Shown here: positions 24,481-37,616 of the stretch, one piece after another
Layout of the letters: the number at the start of each line of letters is the position of its first letter
Numbering within the stretch: the stretch's first letter is position 1
Source of the DNA: Membranipora membranacea
Taxonomy: Eukaryota; Bryozoa; Gymnolaemata; Cheilostomatida; Membraniporidae
DNA: 64,000 bases
Assembly (NCBI GenBank): GCA_914767715.1
Contig: OU612068.1
Location: 22,194,001 to 22,258,000 of the forward strand
Direction: 5' to 3'
Program-made: the position numbers and the translations under genes
The notes under the pieces: model-generated
Told to the model about the DNA's origin: nothing
The model's input: the letters and a program-made list of their open reading frames with translations, nothing else
Databases searched by the model: none

Positions 24481-25649
24481 AGACTACTGTTTACATTGAA
24501 AATTTGAAATGTCTCAGTTTCATTGGATTAATAATAATAATAAAATTTTGCTCAATGAAAAATGGCTAAATGTGTTGACATCCATATTCAATTTGATCTT
24601 CATTCTTGGTATTGAATTTTAAAAACAACATTTTAAAAATCAAATTAACATCTTCTCTTACCAATGTATTACACTATGCATGACTGCAACCCGGAGAAAT
24701 ACTGGAAAATTTAAGAAATTTTCTATGGTGTACTTTTGGTTTTTCCTTGGCTTTTTAAGTTTTTTCCGGGTAATTTCTGCGCGCGATTTGGGACGGTTTT
24801 CTAGGGGTAATAAATGACCCCGGATTTTATGATTTCAATTTGAGATATTTGGGTTGATTACACCCCGGAGATTTTCACCCTAGATATTTGAATAACGGAA
24901 AAATCAATCCTTATTTCACCCAGAATTACACAAGAAATATACAAGTTGATTTCAGAAATTCCATGCTTATTCAAGTCAATTTCTCGACAGCAATTTTCAA
25001 GGGGGTAGAATAAAACACCAGGGAGAATATTTCACCCTGGGAAAAGACAACCTGGAAAAGTATGAGGAAATTGCTGGAAATTTGAAAAAAATTGCTTGGC
25101 TTGGCATTATCTGAATTTTCCCTGGTAATTTCCACGTTGCAATTTGGGTGAGAAGGGCAAGAGAGAAAGGGCAATTGTTTGGCGGAGGCCTGATTATATT
25201 ACATCAGGTTCAGTTTGCTGACTGGCCACCAAATATATGTAGGTAGCTATGCCTTGTAGAAAAATCTACCACCCTATCTCACTAAACATCATTTCCAAAT
25301 AGTGTCTTACCGGTTGCATTGCACATTTTCAATGACTTTTGAGCATTCAAACTGGCAGGTTAATCTACATTGTTCATTGTTGTGAGAAAATATTTCTATT
25401 TGAGATATGATATATTCAAAGTTGGTTTCTTAACAAGGGAGACATTAACCGATGATTTGTTCGAAAATATGTTAATTAGGATTAGTGTGTATAATTTATA
25501 ATCAGTCTAAAGGCCCATTGGCAAGTTATCTGTACAACAATGCCCTACTCAACACACATGCCTTTGTACACTGAAATATCATTCCCACTAGATAATAGAT
25601 GGTAGTGGATTACCTTGGGTACACTCATGGACTTAATTAATAAGTCTAT

Positions 25650-25795
25650 AGGTACTACTGACTACTGGACCCAATTGATGCCCAAAATGTGCTCCGACCT
25701 GCCTGCAAACTGAGAGTAACTTGGCTCCGCATATGGCAGCCGCACCCTTAAGGCACCTGTATTTCTCAGTCCTCGGACAGAGCCAAACATGCAAG
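25650..25795 (+). mobile_element. SINE family 1, 5'-truncated copy
   Basis: CTACTGACTACTGGACCC, TGTGCTCCGACCTGCCTGCA and AACTGAGAGTAACTTGG match the body of the element at 27511-27730; the tRNA head is absent. Confidence 0.8.
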
Positions 25796-26058
25796 TTCAA
25801 CCCACATTTGGATGGATGGATGGATTTTATTACTATCACTGACAGCATTATTAAAAGAAAAAATGAGTCTTGAAATACAGTGTAATTGCTGGCACTTTGA
25901 ATCAGCAAGAAAAAGCGAAGACACTTGGAATAAAAATAATCAAATCTCTGTCTAAAAAAGTATTTCGTTTAAAATAAGAGTGATATAACGCAGAAAACAG
26001 TCTCTCCCCAGTGAGCTTCTATGTTTTACTGTACGGTATCTGCCAGATGGACATTTAC

Positions 26059-26660
26059 TCAACAATCATTGATGAAATGATCCTCATAGTGAATATAGCG
26101 TAAGGCCAGTGTTCGTGTCTGATTGTCCATCATGGTATAAATGTCGGGATGTTCAATGCCTAACTTGATAGCGTCCTTGAAAATTTTATACAGGCGTTGC
26201 TTGTCAGCAGCATACAAGCTTTTAAAAATAATGGGTAAGCAATAGGAGATTTGTGATACAATAAAACTTTTAAAAAGCATATTTGATAGTGGTTTAGAGC
26301 TTAAAAATACAAATTCCAGTGTTCGCTATAATAGCATTTGAAGTTTTACCATCAACAACAGTTCTTTGCACTCTGTTAGATAAGAAGCTGTAGATCCACT
26401 CAGTGACATTGGAGTCAAGATGAGTAAGCTGCGAGATAAGATCAGGAACATGTATAGTGTTAAATGCCGATGAAAAGTCTAAGAAGAGACATCTAGCATA
26501 GTGTGAAGCCTTCTGGTCAATAAAGCTGGTGACGGTCGAAGTTAGACAGAGCAGGGCATCTTGTGTAGACCGATTAGCTTGATATGCGAACTGGTATCTA
26601 TCCATAGGAGTATGAGCCATAACCCAAATCAGTGAATAAATTTTGGTGTGACCCATCTGA
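26059..26660 (-). pseudogene. LINE reverse transcriptase fragment with internal deletion
   Basis: Minus-strand frames encode YQFAYQANRSTQDALL and CLFLDFSSAFNTI (fingers/palm start), then jump past the catalytic YADD region to LFKSFIVSQISYCLPIIFKS and a LYKIFKDAIKLG thumb-like tail. The missing middle and the frame change show a dead, deleted copy. It is of a different lineage from the LINE at 22.2-23.1 kb. Confidence 0.75.
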
Positions 26661-27510
26661 CGAAAAACATTATATCTTGACTTTATCCTGACCAGCCACC
26701 TGGAAAACTAATAAGTTTGGCCGAGCCTTACCCAGTAATTCACGGTAATGTCAAATTGGCAGTTCCAGGAAGAATTTTTCTGCATGTAAAAAAAGTTTGT
26801 CATATTCCTTGCAGAGACTTCTATACCAGGGTGGAATATCTCCATCTAGATAAAACATCCTTGGCTCTGATCTATTTATAATTTTTCTACCCAGAAAAAG
26901 TTTTGCTCTGCCCATGAAACCTTGCTCTCATTCTAGGCAGAAATATTTAACTTTCAGGGGTGGAATTCATTTTCTACCTGTCGAAAATGCTTCCTTGAAG
27001 AATTTGTTGTGCTGTTCCAGGAAGAATTTTTCTGCCCGTAATTTTTTTTTCATATTCCAGGCAGAGACATCTTTACCAGAGTGGAATAATTCAACCTTGA
27101 AAAATCATCTGGTGGCAAATCCGACCCGGAAAGCAGAACTCTGGGTAGGAGACTCATTTACTAGGGTGTATATTTCTACATAGATTATCAAAAACAAGGT
27201 GGTATTTTCCTACCTGGAAAAATTTACTTCCCTGTGAAATAAAATATGTGATGTAAGTTTGAGATATGTAGATAAAATCGGCGTCATTTCTAGGGTGGAA
27301 ATTTGAAAGTCTAGGTTGTAAATGCATTTGCTAGGTTGAAAATTTCTACCTAGAAAAAAATTCACTCCTTGAGTCCCAAAACTCCAGGGTTTTTCTTGTC
27401 ATTTTCTGCCTTGCATAGATGCATAGTGTTAGTGTCAAAAAACTTGAGGAACATAAAGCTTTCAAAAACTCGTCATAAACATTGCGTTTCGCCTCGAGCT
27501 AGGAGCAGGA

Positions 27511-27730
27511 GGTACCTCAGGTGGTTAGAGCGTCGTCCCTTCAGCATGCAAATGTTGAAGGTCGTGGGTTCGAATCCCACTGAAGTCTACTGACTGCTGG
27601 GGTTTGGTTGGACCCCCAGATGTGCTACGACCTGCCTGCAAACTGAGAGCAAATGGGCGCAGATATTGCAGCCTAGCCCCTAAGGCAACTAGTATTTCGC
27701 CGCCCATGCTTCGGGATGTGGCGTGTGATA
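27511..27730 (+). mobile_element. SINE family 1, copy with tRNA-like head
   Basis: The head carries an A-box-like GTGGTTAGAGCG (27521-27532) and a perfect B-box GGTTCGAATCC (27567-27577). The body continues CTACTGACTGCTGGGGTTTG, then GTGCTACGACCTGCCTGCA, which recurs at 25650-25795. This is the structure of a tRNA-derived SINE with RNA polymerase III promoter boxes. Confidence 0.8.
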
Positions 27731-27744
27731 TGTCATCTGATTTT

Positions 27745-28930
27745 TATCATTTAAAATTAGGGAGAGAAAGAGGGGGCAAGGGGGGCAATTTAATCTCAAA
27801 TTTAACAATGTATCATAATTCATAAGTAAATATGTGTTTAACTCGCTGCTAGTTTTGTATCAAATCAAAGCATTACATTACAGTTAAATACAACAAAAAT
27901 ATAACATCAAATAGCTTCATGTGAGAATACACAGGTGTATACTTTTTCAGAAATTTCCTACTTCAAGTTTGCGGACAGGACCTTGGTGTGATCTGACATC
28001 TGTACTTTCCCAATGATAGTAATCACCCAAGTTTTGTCTTACTAGATGAGTGTGGGAAAATGGCACAGTATGAGTTTGTTGGGAAAAAGGCTTTGTGAGT
28101 AAACATCCTGGTGAAAAAAAACCAATCGGTCAGAAAACATCAGAGTAGGTAAATGGATTTGTTGAAAAACCTCCTGGTGGGAGAATGAATTGGTCATGAA
28201 CTCTCCCGGTCAAAACATAAATTGGTTGGATGATGATATGCAATATAATGGAAAAAAATAGAGTTTTTGGAGTTGTTGCTCACTCTAGTGCTCAGATTTA
28301 GACCGGAGGGACAGTTTCTGCTAATTATTTGATTTTTATATATAATCCATGTATGGTACATGGTATGAAATCTTAATGTTATTGATACCACAATTGTAGC
28401 CACTGAGAAAAGTAGTTCATGCATTACAATAACAAAAACAGGTAGTGGAGGAAAGGCTAACTGCCACGCAAAAGAAATTGGCGTTCAGGATAAACACAAT
28501 TTGGTAGTAGGCTGAAAGTTCCCAATGCGCTTTCTATTTTGAAATGCCAAAACTTAATTTTTATTTTATTCAAATGTTTTAAGATGAATTTTTTAAAATG
28601 ATAAGTCCATGACTCCGACAGAATTTTAAGATCTAAATAGATCCAGTTTCTAGAATTTTCATAAATCTTATGGCAAGTGCGGATAGAGCTTGGTATTTAC
28701 TGTGTTGAACATGACTGTCAAAATGATTGTGTTGTAGCTTCTTAAGAAGATAATGCTCTTTGATTGAATAGCACTTCTTGACATTGAGGAAACGGATATC
28801 CATCCATGTTGTTGCATATCAGTCCTAAAGTGATACACCACATTTACCATTTCGAGAGTCCTCGGAATCATGCGTGCCGAGTACTTCTGGAGGAATATGA
28901 CCAAATGATGTTCTTTAGTGTGCTCCCAGG
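27745..28930. other. Gene-free stretch
   Basis: It holds a purine-rich tract (27762-27790) and a loosely repeated G/T-rich segment (28080-28210, GTGAAAAA / TTGGTCA.GAAA). It probably includes the 3' flank of the transporter gene. Confidence 0.4.
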
Positions 28931-28933
28931 AAA

Positions 28934-31900
28934 TCACCTGATTGGACAGTTGCGACATTTCATGTAACATAGATATCCAACCACAAAAAGACCCTGTAAA
29001 ACAAAGCAGTTTTGAAGTTTACAATGTCAGAGATTATTTACAAAAACACTTTACCGCCAAGGGTGATACTACACGGTGACTGTATCTTGTTAAAGCCTTC
29101 AACTTGATATTCTAAGGCCTTTATAAAAGATCGATGTCACCTCAATAAAGAATGAAACTCCCGTTTAATTATAAAACGTATATCCATAAAGAGAAGCAAA
29201 GTACAAATGGTCAGAGGTACAAGAAGTCAGGCGTACAACAGTTGACACGTACAACAGGTTATTGGGGTAGCAAAAATGAATAAAACTGACCAATATTAAC
29301 CTACCATCACAGTGTAAAGCCCAGAAGAAATCATAGTTCATTCATACCCGAAATGCTGTGTGACAGTTCCTGATACCGCTAGAGCAATGGCTGTCCCAAA
29401 GTTCAATCCTGCATTAATTAGACCTGCTAGTAAGCCATATGTACCCAGACTATCATGTTTGAATCCATTTACACTGTAAACCGTTATAGGCTGTTAACTT
29501 TGATATGCGATTCTTTAGAGTAAGAAAAATAGCATGTATGTTTTTTAGAATAAAGCAAACCTGTGTCTATCAAATTGTACTAACCTCGCCAGATTTTGGC
29601 ATGCTTGGTAAGGTGCCACAAAAATTGCTGTAAATATCACTGTAACAACTGAGTTTAATACCACTGTGTACCACCATTTATAGCTGCAAAAGAGACAGCA
29701 ATAAATGTTGATTAATGTGATAAATCGCTTTGTAAAACTTTTTAATTTTGTATTGGTGATAGATAATAGGTAATAGTTATTTTCACAGTTAAAACCTCCC
29801 AAATATATCTGACGCTGAGTCGCAGTGACCTCTGAAAGTTCATTTTGGGGAAAAAGTGCCCTTTTTAAATTGACCCCTCTGTGTGTTGTTATTGAGATAT
29901 TCGATTAGTTTATACTTTCACCATATAGAAATGAAATAAAAATTTGCGATATTAAACATAAGTCAGACTACTAGCAACGTGTCAGTGAAGGATTTTTTGA
30001 GATGGGACAAGGAGTTCCTGAGAAACTGAAAAGGCGATACATCACGTTAAATCATACCGCTGAGATTTCAGTCTTTGAATAGCATTGACCTATTGGACAG
30101 TGATGTGAGGTTGAAAATATATGTAAACACAGATATTTCAATGTTTAAAGGTCCTGGTTTGTTGGTGCCATCTTTTATTGCAGATATTGTTCAACCCCAA
30201 GTATCACACATGTAGCCAAGAAGCATCGGGCTTTCCTCATAGACTGATTAGTAAGGCAAAATAATTAACACATTCTGTGACAATCAAGCCCAATAACTTA
30301 CCTTATTGTTTTGATTATGAAGCAAAGAATGTAGGGGGTGCAGGCCATGAAGAGTAAACCGTCTGCAAACCAGCATACCAACATGAATGATCACACAAAT
30401 CCCTTAAAAATAAACCAGAGCCATAGAATAGAATTATCTAGACAAACTTTTCACAAAGTATTCAATCCTGTTTTCAAACAGCCTAACATGTACAAAGTAA
30501 CCTACTTCCTTGTTGGTGTAAGAACAAACTAATAACCACCAATGAAGTATATGGATCTCCAGATTAATCTTCAACATTTGTCGGCTTTGATCTTTGAAAA
30601 TCTACACTAATCGCTGTGTTAAGGATCTGGCAAGGAAAAGACATTTGGTACAAAGACAAGATCATTTCGAGACATTCATTTATAGTTTTATAGTTATACT
30701 AATAATACTCCTTCCAATAAAAGCAAAAAAGTATGCATCAAACTAATTATTGGGAATATGGCTGTTATTTTTTGAAGTTATGTTCTAAATGTCAAGGAAG
30801 GCACAATCCCTAGTATATTTCCATTAATCACACAAGATAATGAAATATTTAGCGGAGACTGATCATTGAATAGAACAGTTGGAGGGAAGGCCATACCTTG
30901 TTAACTACTCTAAAAGCTATCACAGTACCAATAAAGTAGGATAGTTGGTTGACAATGTAATACACCGGCACAGCTATCACTGACTAACTTGGGTACTGTA
31001 ATATATATATATGAGTAGTTCAATATGAATATGATGTGATTTGGTGTGACCATATGTGACATGAGGTGAAGTGATGTGACGTGGCGCGGCGTGGCGTGGC
31101 GTGGCGTGACGTGATATCACGCAACGTCATGTGACGTGCTTGGTTTCTTTGATGAACAACAGCTGATGAATGGAATGGGAATGATACCGGGGTAAGAGCC
31201 AAGGCTGTGCGATGACTTTGCTAATGTAACAAAATAATATATTTCAACTTCAATCTCATGAATCTCGACTCCATAGCAACTTTGATCCATTGCTTTACTG
31301 CCATTACTGTCATATTCTTTATGAACTTAACTAACAAAAGATGTGAAGCCTCACAAGGAGAAATGGAACCATTTACCTCTGTATTTATGTACTCTCCAGC
31401 GAATGAGAACACAATGCAGACACCAAATCTACCCACAGCTGTTGATGAATACTCCAGGAATTCTGATTATTTGTAGAAATCCACTTAGCCCGGTTTGGTC
31501 ACTTGAAGCTTCATGTTCTAGAGGGAAAAAAGGAAAACATAAAAAACACTTCGTTTTTGTGTTGACAATGTTGATCTAAATCTTTGTGACACGGCATGAA
31601 ATGATACCATGGTTCAAATTTTGTTGTAATTTTACATCTATCAAGAGTTTGTAGGATTCAAGATTTGCATAGGATTGTGACGCCGTTGCTCTTCTGTTTT
31701 ACCTCCAAAAAACAAACAAAAAGTAGCCACATGATAAGGCTAGGCTTAAATTGCAACATAGGTAGATATTCCTCACCACCACCAACATGATTGTGATATT
31801 ATGTTAATGGCTGACAAAGTTATGCTGTTTGTTTTTACTCACCTGTTTTCGATATAACAAAGAGGACAGGTATAGATGTCCTTGTTATGAACATACCGAA

Positions 31901-33534
31901 TATCAAAAAGCAAGCAACATAACCACTGTACTACAAATAAAATAAAGTGTAAGCATTATATTTCTGTTAATAAAAAGACAACAAAAATATAGTTATAGGA
32001 TACAATTTAGACTATGTTCTCAAATGCTGCCCGGGATGATTGTAGAATCAACCACATTCCGATCGGATTAAGTCAGTGCGGATTGTGGGGAGTACATAAC
32101 AGACATACCATCACATTAGGCTAATATAATAATGAAAATACGAATCAACGATGTGTAGCCATATCAAAACTATTATTCCTAAAGTTGAATGGCTTGTAAA
32201 CTCAAGCAGAAAAGTAGTGCTGTGGAATTTTAATATTCATAAAATCATACACTACAAGTTGCCAAATCTAAGAATGTTACATTCAATCAAATAAATAATG
32301 TCTGAATTTTTCTAGGCATAGCTGGTGTGTGGTCTGCAATATATGATCTTCTACATCTCCATATAAGGCCCTTTTTTTTGTCTGCATTGAGGATTTGCTG
32401 GCTGACATATTTAAATTGAGCATTGAGTTGAGTTGATTTGGTTTGGTTTCAAAAGTGTCATAAGGCCATTATTGTTCACATGGCAGAACGAGAGCGTTAG
32501 ACACAGGCAGTCTCTGTGTTGGCTTGCCAACGCTGCCTTTTATGGGGCAAACCATCGTCAGCGACAAAGGATTTTCTTAATAATATCTGCCTAATATTGC
32601 CTTCGAATGATTTTGTGTAGACTACGATCTGATCCACAATGGCCATTGATCTCTGACCTCAAAGGATGATACAGGTATTATGTTATAAATTTGTTCAACA
32701 TTTCACCTTGAAAATTAAGGCACCAAATAGCTGGCACACATGAATATCCAGCTCCCATGGTTGCTTCCATCAATCCCTAAAATATAAAAAGTGCGTAAAG
32801 CAATTGTCAATCAGAAAGGTGATAGGTGCTCACTGTATTTTGTGTACTTTTGTATGATTTGATATGATCAAATGAAATTTGATATACAATCTACAAAAAG
32901 AAAACAAATTTTGACAAGTTTGCATAATATGCAACCTCTGCAATGTCCTGTCAAAAAGTGGCTTTTTGCATTTGATTTTCATGTCTAAGATTATGTATTT
33001 CATGTCTAAGACATAACCATTTTCATTGTTAGTCTTTATCTTCCATATTTCTTCTTTATTTATTTATTCCACATTTATTTATTTTTGTTTTATCTTGGCA
33101 CACTTGGAAGAACATTTCAGGTATTTAACCTGGAATTTTACAGACAACTTCATCCCATCACCAAGACAGGCATAGGTGGAAAAAGGGTCATAATCGTCTT
33201 CATACAAATACAACTTAAAGCATAAACCTTACCACTATCCCATATAGTGGTGCTGCCAAGAACCTCGCTGCCTCGAAACAAGTCAAGACTATTCCAACAT
33301 GTATACTCTTGAGACCTTTTTTCTTAGCAGCCGTTCCATAGAACTGGAATAATACTGAGTCTGCCATGATAAAACACAAGTTCAACGTCAGCAAAGAGAC
33401 TAACATCACGTTCTGTCTTAGTGGAGATAAGTTCGAGTTGTGCCTGTTAGATCCTGTGTTGTCATTCAGCAGTTTAGTTTTCTCAGACTCCCTCACCTCC
33501 AATTCAAAGCATCGTTCCTTTCAATGTTGGTCAT
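28934..33534 (-). CDS. MFS transporter, SLC18B1-like, partial model with in-frame TGA
   Basis: Membrane carrier of the major facilitator superfamily; substrate unknown. Exons found: about 33500-33233 (cytosolic N-terminus, TM1, FQFYGTAAKKKGLKSIHVG and APLYGIV), 32776-32707 (LMEATMGAGYSC), 31930-31843, 30979-30897, 30362-30302, 29683-29585, 29473-29305 (TYGLLAGLINAGLNFGTAIA, then HFGYE) and 28993-28934 (GLFVVGYLCYMKC, TAA-less end at a TGA). The last four join in phase; at least two earlier exons were not found. Lesions: TGA at 29338-29340 directly after FGYE, where relatives have Trp, and no in-frame ATG in the first exon (the nearest ATG, 33534-33532, is in another frame). It is either a decaying gene, a null allele or an assembly error. 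Family call from memory of SLC18B1 motifs. Confidence 0.65.
29700..30060 (+). repeat. Dispersed repeat, copy 2, in a transporter intron
   Basis: Matches 23985-24480 at its left part and 16455-16560 at its right part, with an internal deletion near 29930. It thus links the other two copies into one family. Confidence 0.85.
31030..31140. repeat. GTGRC pentanucleotide tract
   Basis: Quasi-tandem GTGAC/GTGGC/GTGGCGTGGC units (core 31078-31115), followed by a short inverted part (GTGATATCAC). The repeated TGACGT strings are by-products of the repeat. It lies in a transporter intron. Confidence 0.8.
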
Positions 33535-35505
33535 GTTTAACATGGAACTTTCAAACCCAATCTTGGGTTGATATTCAAGCCAGTTTTGAATCTCTTGACT
33601 CACAATAGAGTCTAAACTATTTGAGAGAACAATTATCAACTACTAACTCCAAATGTGTTGTATGCAGCCAGCCTGTTAATGATCAAATGATGACACACAC
33701 CATTGCCCAATGTTTGACATACCATAGAAATATTGATACCTAAAATTTAATCGAATGAATCGAATATTCTTACCTTGAGCTTAGGAAATGCTGAGGGGAT
33801 TTTAGATTTGATCTTAAGAAGCCTACCTGCTACTTATATACTGAATACTTATAAACCACAGAATTTAATTGCAGAGATTATGAACATGTAAATATGAATA
33901 ATTTGATTTAAAATTCACGCTGCTGGATCAACACATGACAGAGTGAATGGTTCATTAGATGTCATGGTAAACCATTGTAAATCCCCTAGTATATTATTTA
34001 TATATTTGATAATAAATTTTCTCTCCCCCACTTGTCCGCTTTTGCCTATTTTATGAAAGAAATGAATCCAAAATTCAAAAGAACTCTACCTGGCTCGTGA
34101 CAACCCTCAGCAGAGTTCGATGATAGTTGTGAAATAATTACTCTTTTTTTTACTGCAAATCAACAGCTGATAACTAAATAAAATTTAAAAGAAATTGTTC
34201 AAAATGAAGCCTTTTGAGGATGCATTCAGGTGGTTTGTGTTTGAACAGAGTGTTGATTATTGTTCATGTCCGGTCTTGTTCAGAGAAAAGAGCTGACAAG
34301 ATCTGTCAATTAGATTTGACCTTTCCATTTTTGACCCCATAGCTCTTTTCCATTGATCACCTACTTATCCATTGCTTGGTCAAACTCGCCAACAACTAGC
34401 AACTTATCTTTTCTAGGATCCTTAGAAAGAATTGACCTCGGCAGGATGTAGAAGCCTAAGTCTACCATGCTGTCAGTGCATACTAGTACAGATTTCTAGC
34501 TGATTGTGCAATTGCTGGGACAGAATGTCCTCCGCTATCCTAACTAATTAAGTTAAATGAATTTCTCTTGTGCAGATTTGAATTATTTTTTGATAATTTT
34601 TCAAAGGTTATTTTAATATATAACACGATCGTAGTTTATATGTAATGCCAAACGAACCTTCGCTTCAAGAGTTAGAGGAAAGAAACAGTTAGTGTACCAA
34701 TGCCAGCAGAGTTATGAATGAGTCTCATCCCAAAAACTCTCCAAAACAATGTCATCTAAGCGCCTTCATATCATTGATCAAGGCATATTACTTGTCAAAA
34801 CATTCTAAACGACAACCAGCACCAATAAAGCCTGAACATATCATAACTACATACTGTATGCAAACCCGCATTCTTGAAGAACCATCATTTTGTTAGACCA
34901 AAACATGTCAGACCATTCCAAACAACAGCCGATACCAGTAACGCCACACCATATCCCATTTGAAATGAAACTGAATTCTGAAGGTCGGATATTCTCTTAG
35001 TACCGTATCCCATAGCAGTCCTTGTTCTGCGAAGATCGAGAATTGCAAACCTAACTTGTCTTCTTGACGCTCAAGCCGGTGTAAATTGCTTCTCTTCCAA
35101 GCATATGTGTAAGCGTTGCCTCAATGTTTGAAGCAAAACTAGGCTTCACCCTCTTGGTAGTATTATGATATCTCATGCAAAGGCAAGAATGCAACGTGCC
35201 TCAACATAAAGCTTTGTGACTGACCAGTAAACCAGTCTCCCCTTATTTAATCTTAGCGGACCGAGCTCTCCTTTCTGTGATGGCCCATCACTCTAGCAAC
35301 AACCATCAAGCTTTTGTTGTTTTGATGACTTTATCATAGCAAGCAAAAACCTCTAGGGTCTGCCTTTGCATTGCTATTGTTCACTGATTAATGCTATTGA
35401 TGCAAGATTCATGACAGATGGGAAACAAGGAAAAATGCTGTTAATTACAAATGATTAAATGACATTGTGCTGCTGGCGACGGGTTTCTTCTGGCTATTCA
35501 AGGCC
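33535..35505. other. Gene-free stretch upstream of the transporter
   Basis: Contains the 5' flank of the minus-strand transporter. No other gene, RNA or element was recognised. Confidence 0.45.
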
Positions 35506-35510
35506 CTTTC

Positions 35511-35714
35511 AGGCAAATGAGAATATGCTTACAGTATTTGGAATAGGATTTATCACATCTATTTAGCGCACTTCTGTACAAGGTAGGAGTGGGCAAGCTA
35601 GGGTTTAACCGGAGAGCTCACCTCCTTTAGCAGCATGTGTAGTGACCAGGATTCGAACCTACAACTCTCAGATTGAGAAGCACGAATCCTAACCACTACG
35701 CCACCCTGCCACCC
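35511..35714 (-). mobile_element. SINE family 2, copy with tRNA-like head
   Basis: On the minus strand the head reads TGGCGTAGTGGTTAGG (A-box, about 35702-35687) and GGTTCGAATCC (B-box, 35658-35648). The body runs to CATATTCTCATTTGCC at 35511. A headless relative lies at 21342-21470. The head and body differ from SINE family 1. Confidence 0.8.
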
Positions 35715-37616
35715 TTTTTTTATTACTATTTGACATCAGGAGTTTGTGTTACTTGGTCACTGTTAATGGTTCTGCTGGCGGAAGGAGGTGTCAATGACTC
35801 ACTCTATATAACTTTGACTCCACTCAGTAAGTCCTGCCCCAACTGTAAGCTAATCAACAGGTATTTTCCGTCGGTTATGCTGGTATTGAGATAGCAACCT
35901 CCAAATCCCTGTGAGAACAACCATATCTTATTATAGCATTATATTACTAGATATAATGTATAAAAATACTAATACATGGCAAGTACCCTGTCTTCCAAAC
36001 AATATACTACATGTGCAGTGGTGTTGATCGTCATTTTCATTTGGAGATGGGTAAAGCGCACCAATATTTTTTCCCGTAATCTTCATACTATAAGAAAGAA
36101 AAAAGGTCATTATATATTAATATTAACATATATTTTTTTCTCATACAGGTCCATTTCTCAGGTAAATTGCTATCTGACTTCTCTCATCAACCTTCAAATG
36201 CACAGCAGATTGATCCTTGAAAACATGGTTGTCACTAAACAGGATTAACGAGAGAAAAAGATATCTTTTGGGATTATTGCATCTGTAAAAATTAGGATAT
36301 CTTGGCATGACCAAAGATGTGGAAAGGTGCAAATAAGACAAATTATCAAACATCAATCAGCAGTGTGGTGATTAATGGGAGAGGGAGAAGATACACCAAG
36401 TCACAGCAGGAATAATGATGTAGATAAAAATAATTATGAGACATGAAACACCAGTGGAATTATTGCATTAATAAATTGGGATCGAATTTGTCTCTGTCAT
36501 AGGCCATCCTCATATAAGTGTCACCAGTGAGGCCTTATGAATAAAAGTGAGGTGTTGCAAGTTCATGTCAAGTGACATATGACAAGTTTTAATTTTACAT
36601 TTGGCATCGAGATATATCAGTATGACACTGGTTCCTGGATGATAATTTAGCCTAAACAGTGTAGTTAACATTTTTAGCTGATTAAGACTGATCTTACGTA
36701 TGAAAAGTAATAACTGATGCAAAGAGTTTTGAAGAGCATTAGTGACATTGTTAAGAATCTGCTATGGCAAAAAAATTTCTAAATCACAAAATACTCAAGG
36801 TAAGATAAGCAGCAACCCGTTTCTATAAGCTGATTTAGACTTCTGCCACTATTTATCAACCCAAATTATATAAATTGACTTTGAACCGCATGGTCTCTGC
36901 CTATGTGCGCATGATTTAATAAGTTACTTGGCTCAAACACATGAATTTCCCTAATTTCTAAAAGTAAAAATTGCCCTGACTCATTAATTATATTATGTGG
37001 TATTTGTGTTAAATCTTACAGAAAACTTTACCCCTGCTCATTCAATATAGAGATAATGAAAAGTCTTACCTGCATTTTCATGGAAAAACATCAAAATATT
37101 AAGATGGCATGAATGAATACATCAGAATCACACATTCATCTTTTATTTTGTAAAATGAAATAGACACAAGATTAGCTGCCGGTTTCGACTGATATAGCTG
37201 CCATATGCAGTATAATGGGGTGACAAAAAAATCCAAAGCACCCACAATAAATTGAGATAATATGTTTGATTCGCAGTTGAAATAAAAGAGATGCGCACAT
37301 TTTAAAAAAAATTCAAGACAAATACAAAAAAACTAATATTGATATGAATAGTGAGATTTTTTTTGATGCAAAAGCATTCGACCTCAAACTTTGGTTAGAG
37401 ATTCAATATACATATTACAATTCAATATCAATTACACCCATGCCCACACAAAAACACAGTAATATAGCCGATCAATCTTGCAATGAAAATGAGAAAATCA
37501 TGACACAATGCTATGTCTTGGCGAGTATGCCCTGGAACGGTGGAAGTGGAAGTTTAGGCAGAGACGGTGTTGACCGTAACCTTAAGGCTGGAGTGGCGAG
37601 CCAACTTTTCCTTTAT
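35715..37616. other. Gene-free stretch downstream of urocanase
   Basis: AT-rich; no gene was recognised. The urocanase stop codon at 37619-37617 overlaps a minus-strand AATAAA (TAAATAAAG), so the 3' UTR may be very short unless more distal signals are used. Confidence 0.45.

Larger units (their letters stand above)
24690..27370. repeat. CCNGG-rich degenerate repeat zone
   Basis: Short related motifs (CCAGGCAGAAA, ACCAGGGTGGAAT, CTAGGTAGAAATTT, CCGGAGAAATACTGGAAA) recur in both orientations. The clearest longer duplication is 26763-26845 against 27017-27100 (TTCCAGGAAGAATTTTTCTG, then GCAGAGAC, then ACCAG.GTGGAAT). The zone is interrupted by SINE and LINE copies listed separately. Confidence 0.5.

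Noticed and set aside
31078-31135. Cluster of TGACGT (CRE-like) sites
   Set aside because: Explained by the GTGAC/GTGGC pentanucleotide repeat.
31221-31579. Overlapping open frames on both strands
   Set aside because: Could hide one transporter exon (FLEYSSTAVGRFGVCIVFSF), but the phase does not join its neighbours and the residues do not match the family convincingly.
35640-35710. Functional tRNA gene on the minus strand
   Set aside because: A and B boxes are present, but the sequence continues into a repeated SINE body and the arms do not fold as a proper tRNA.
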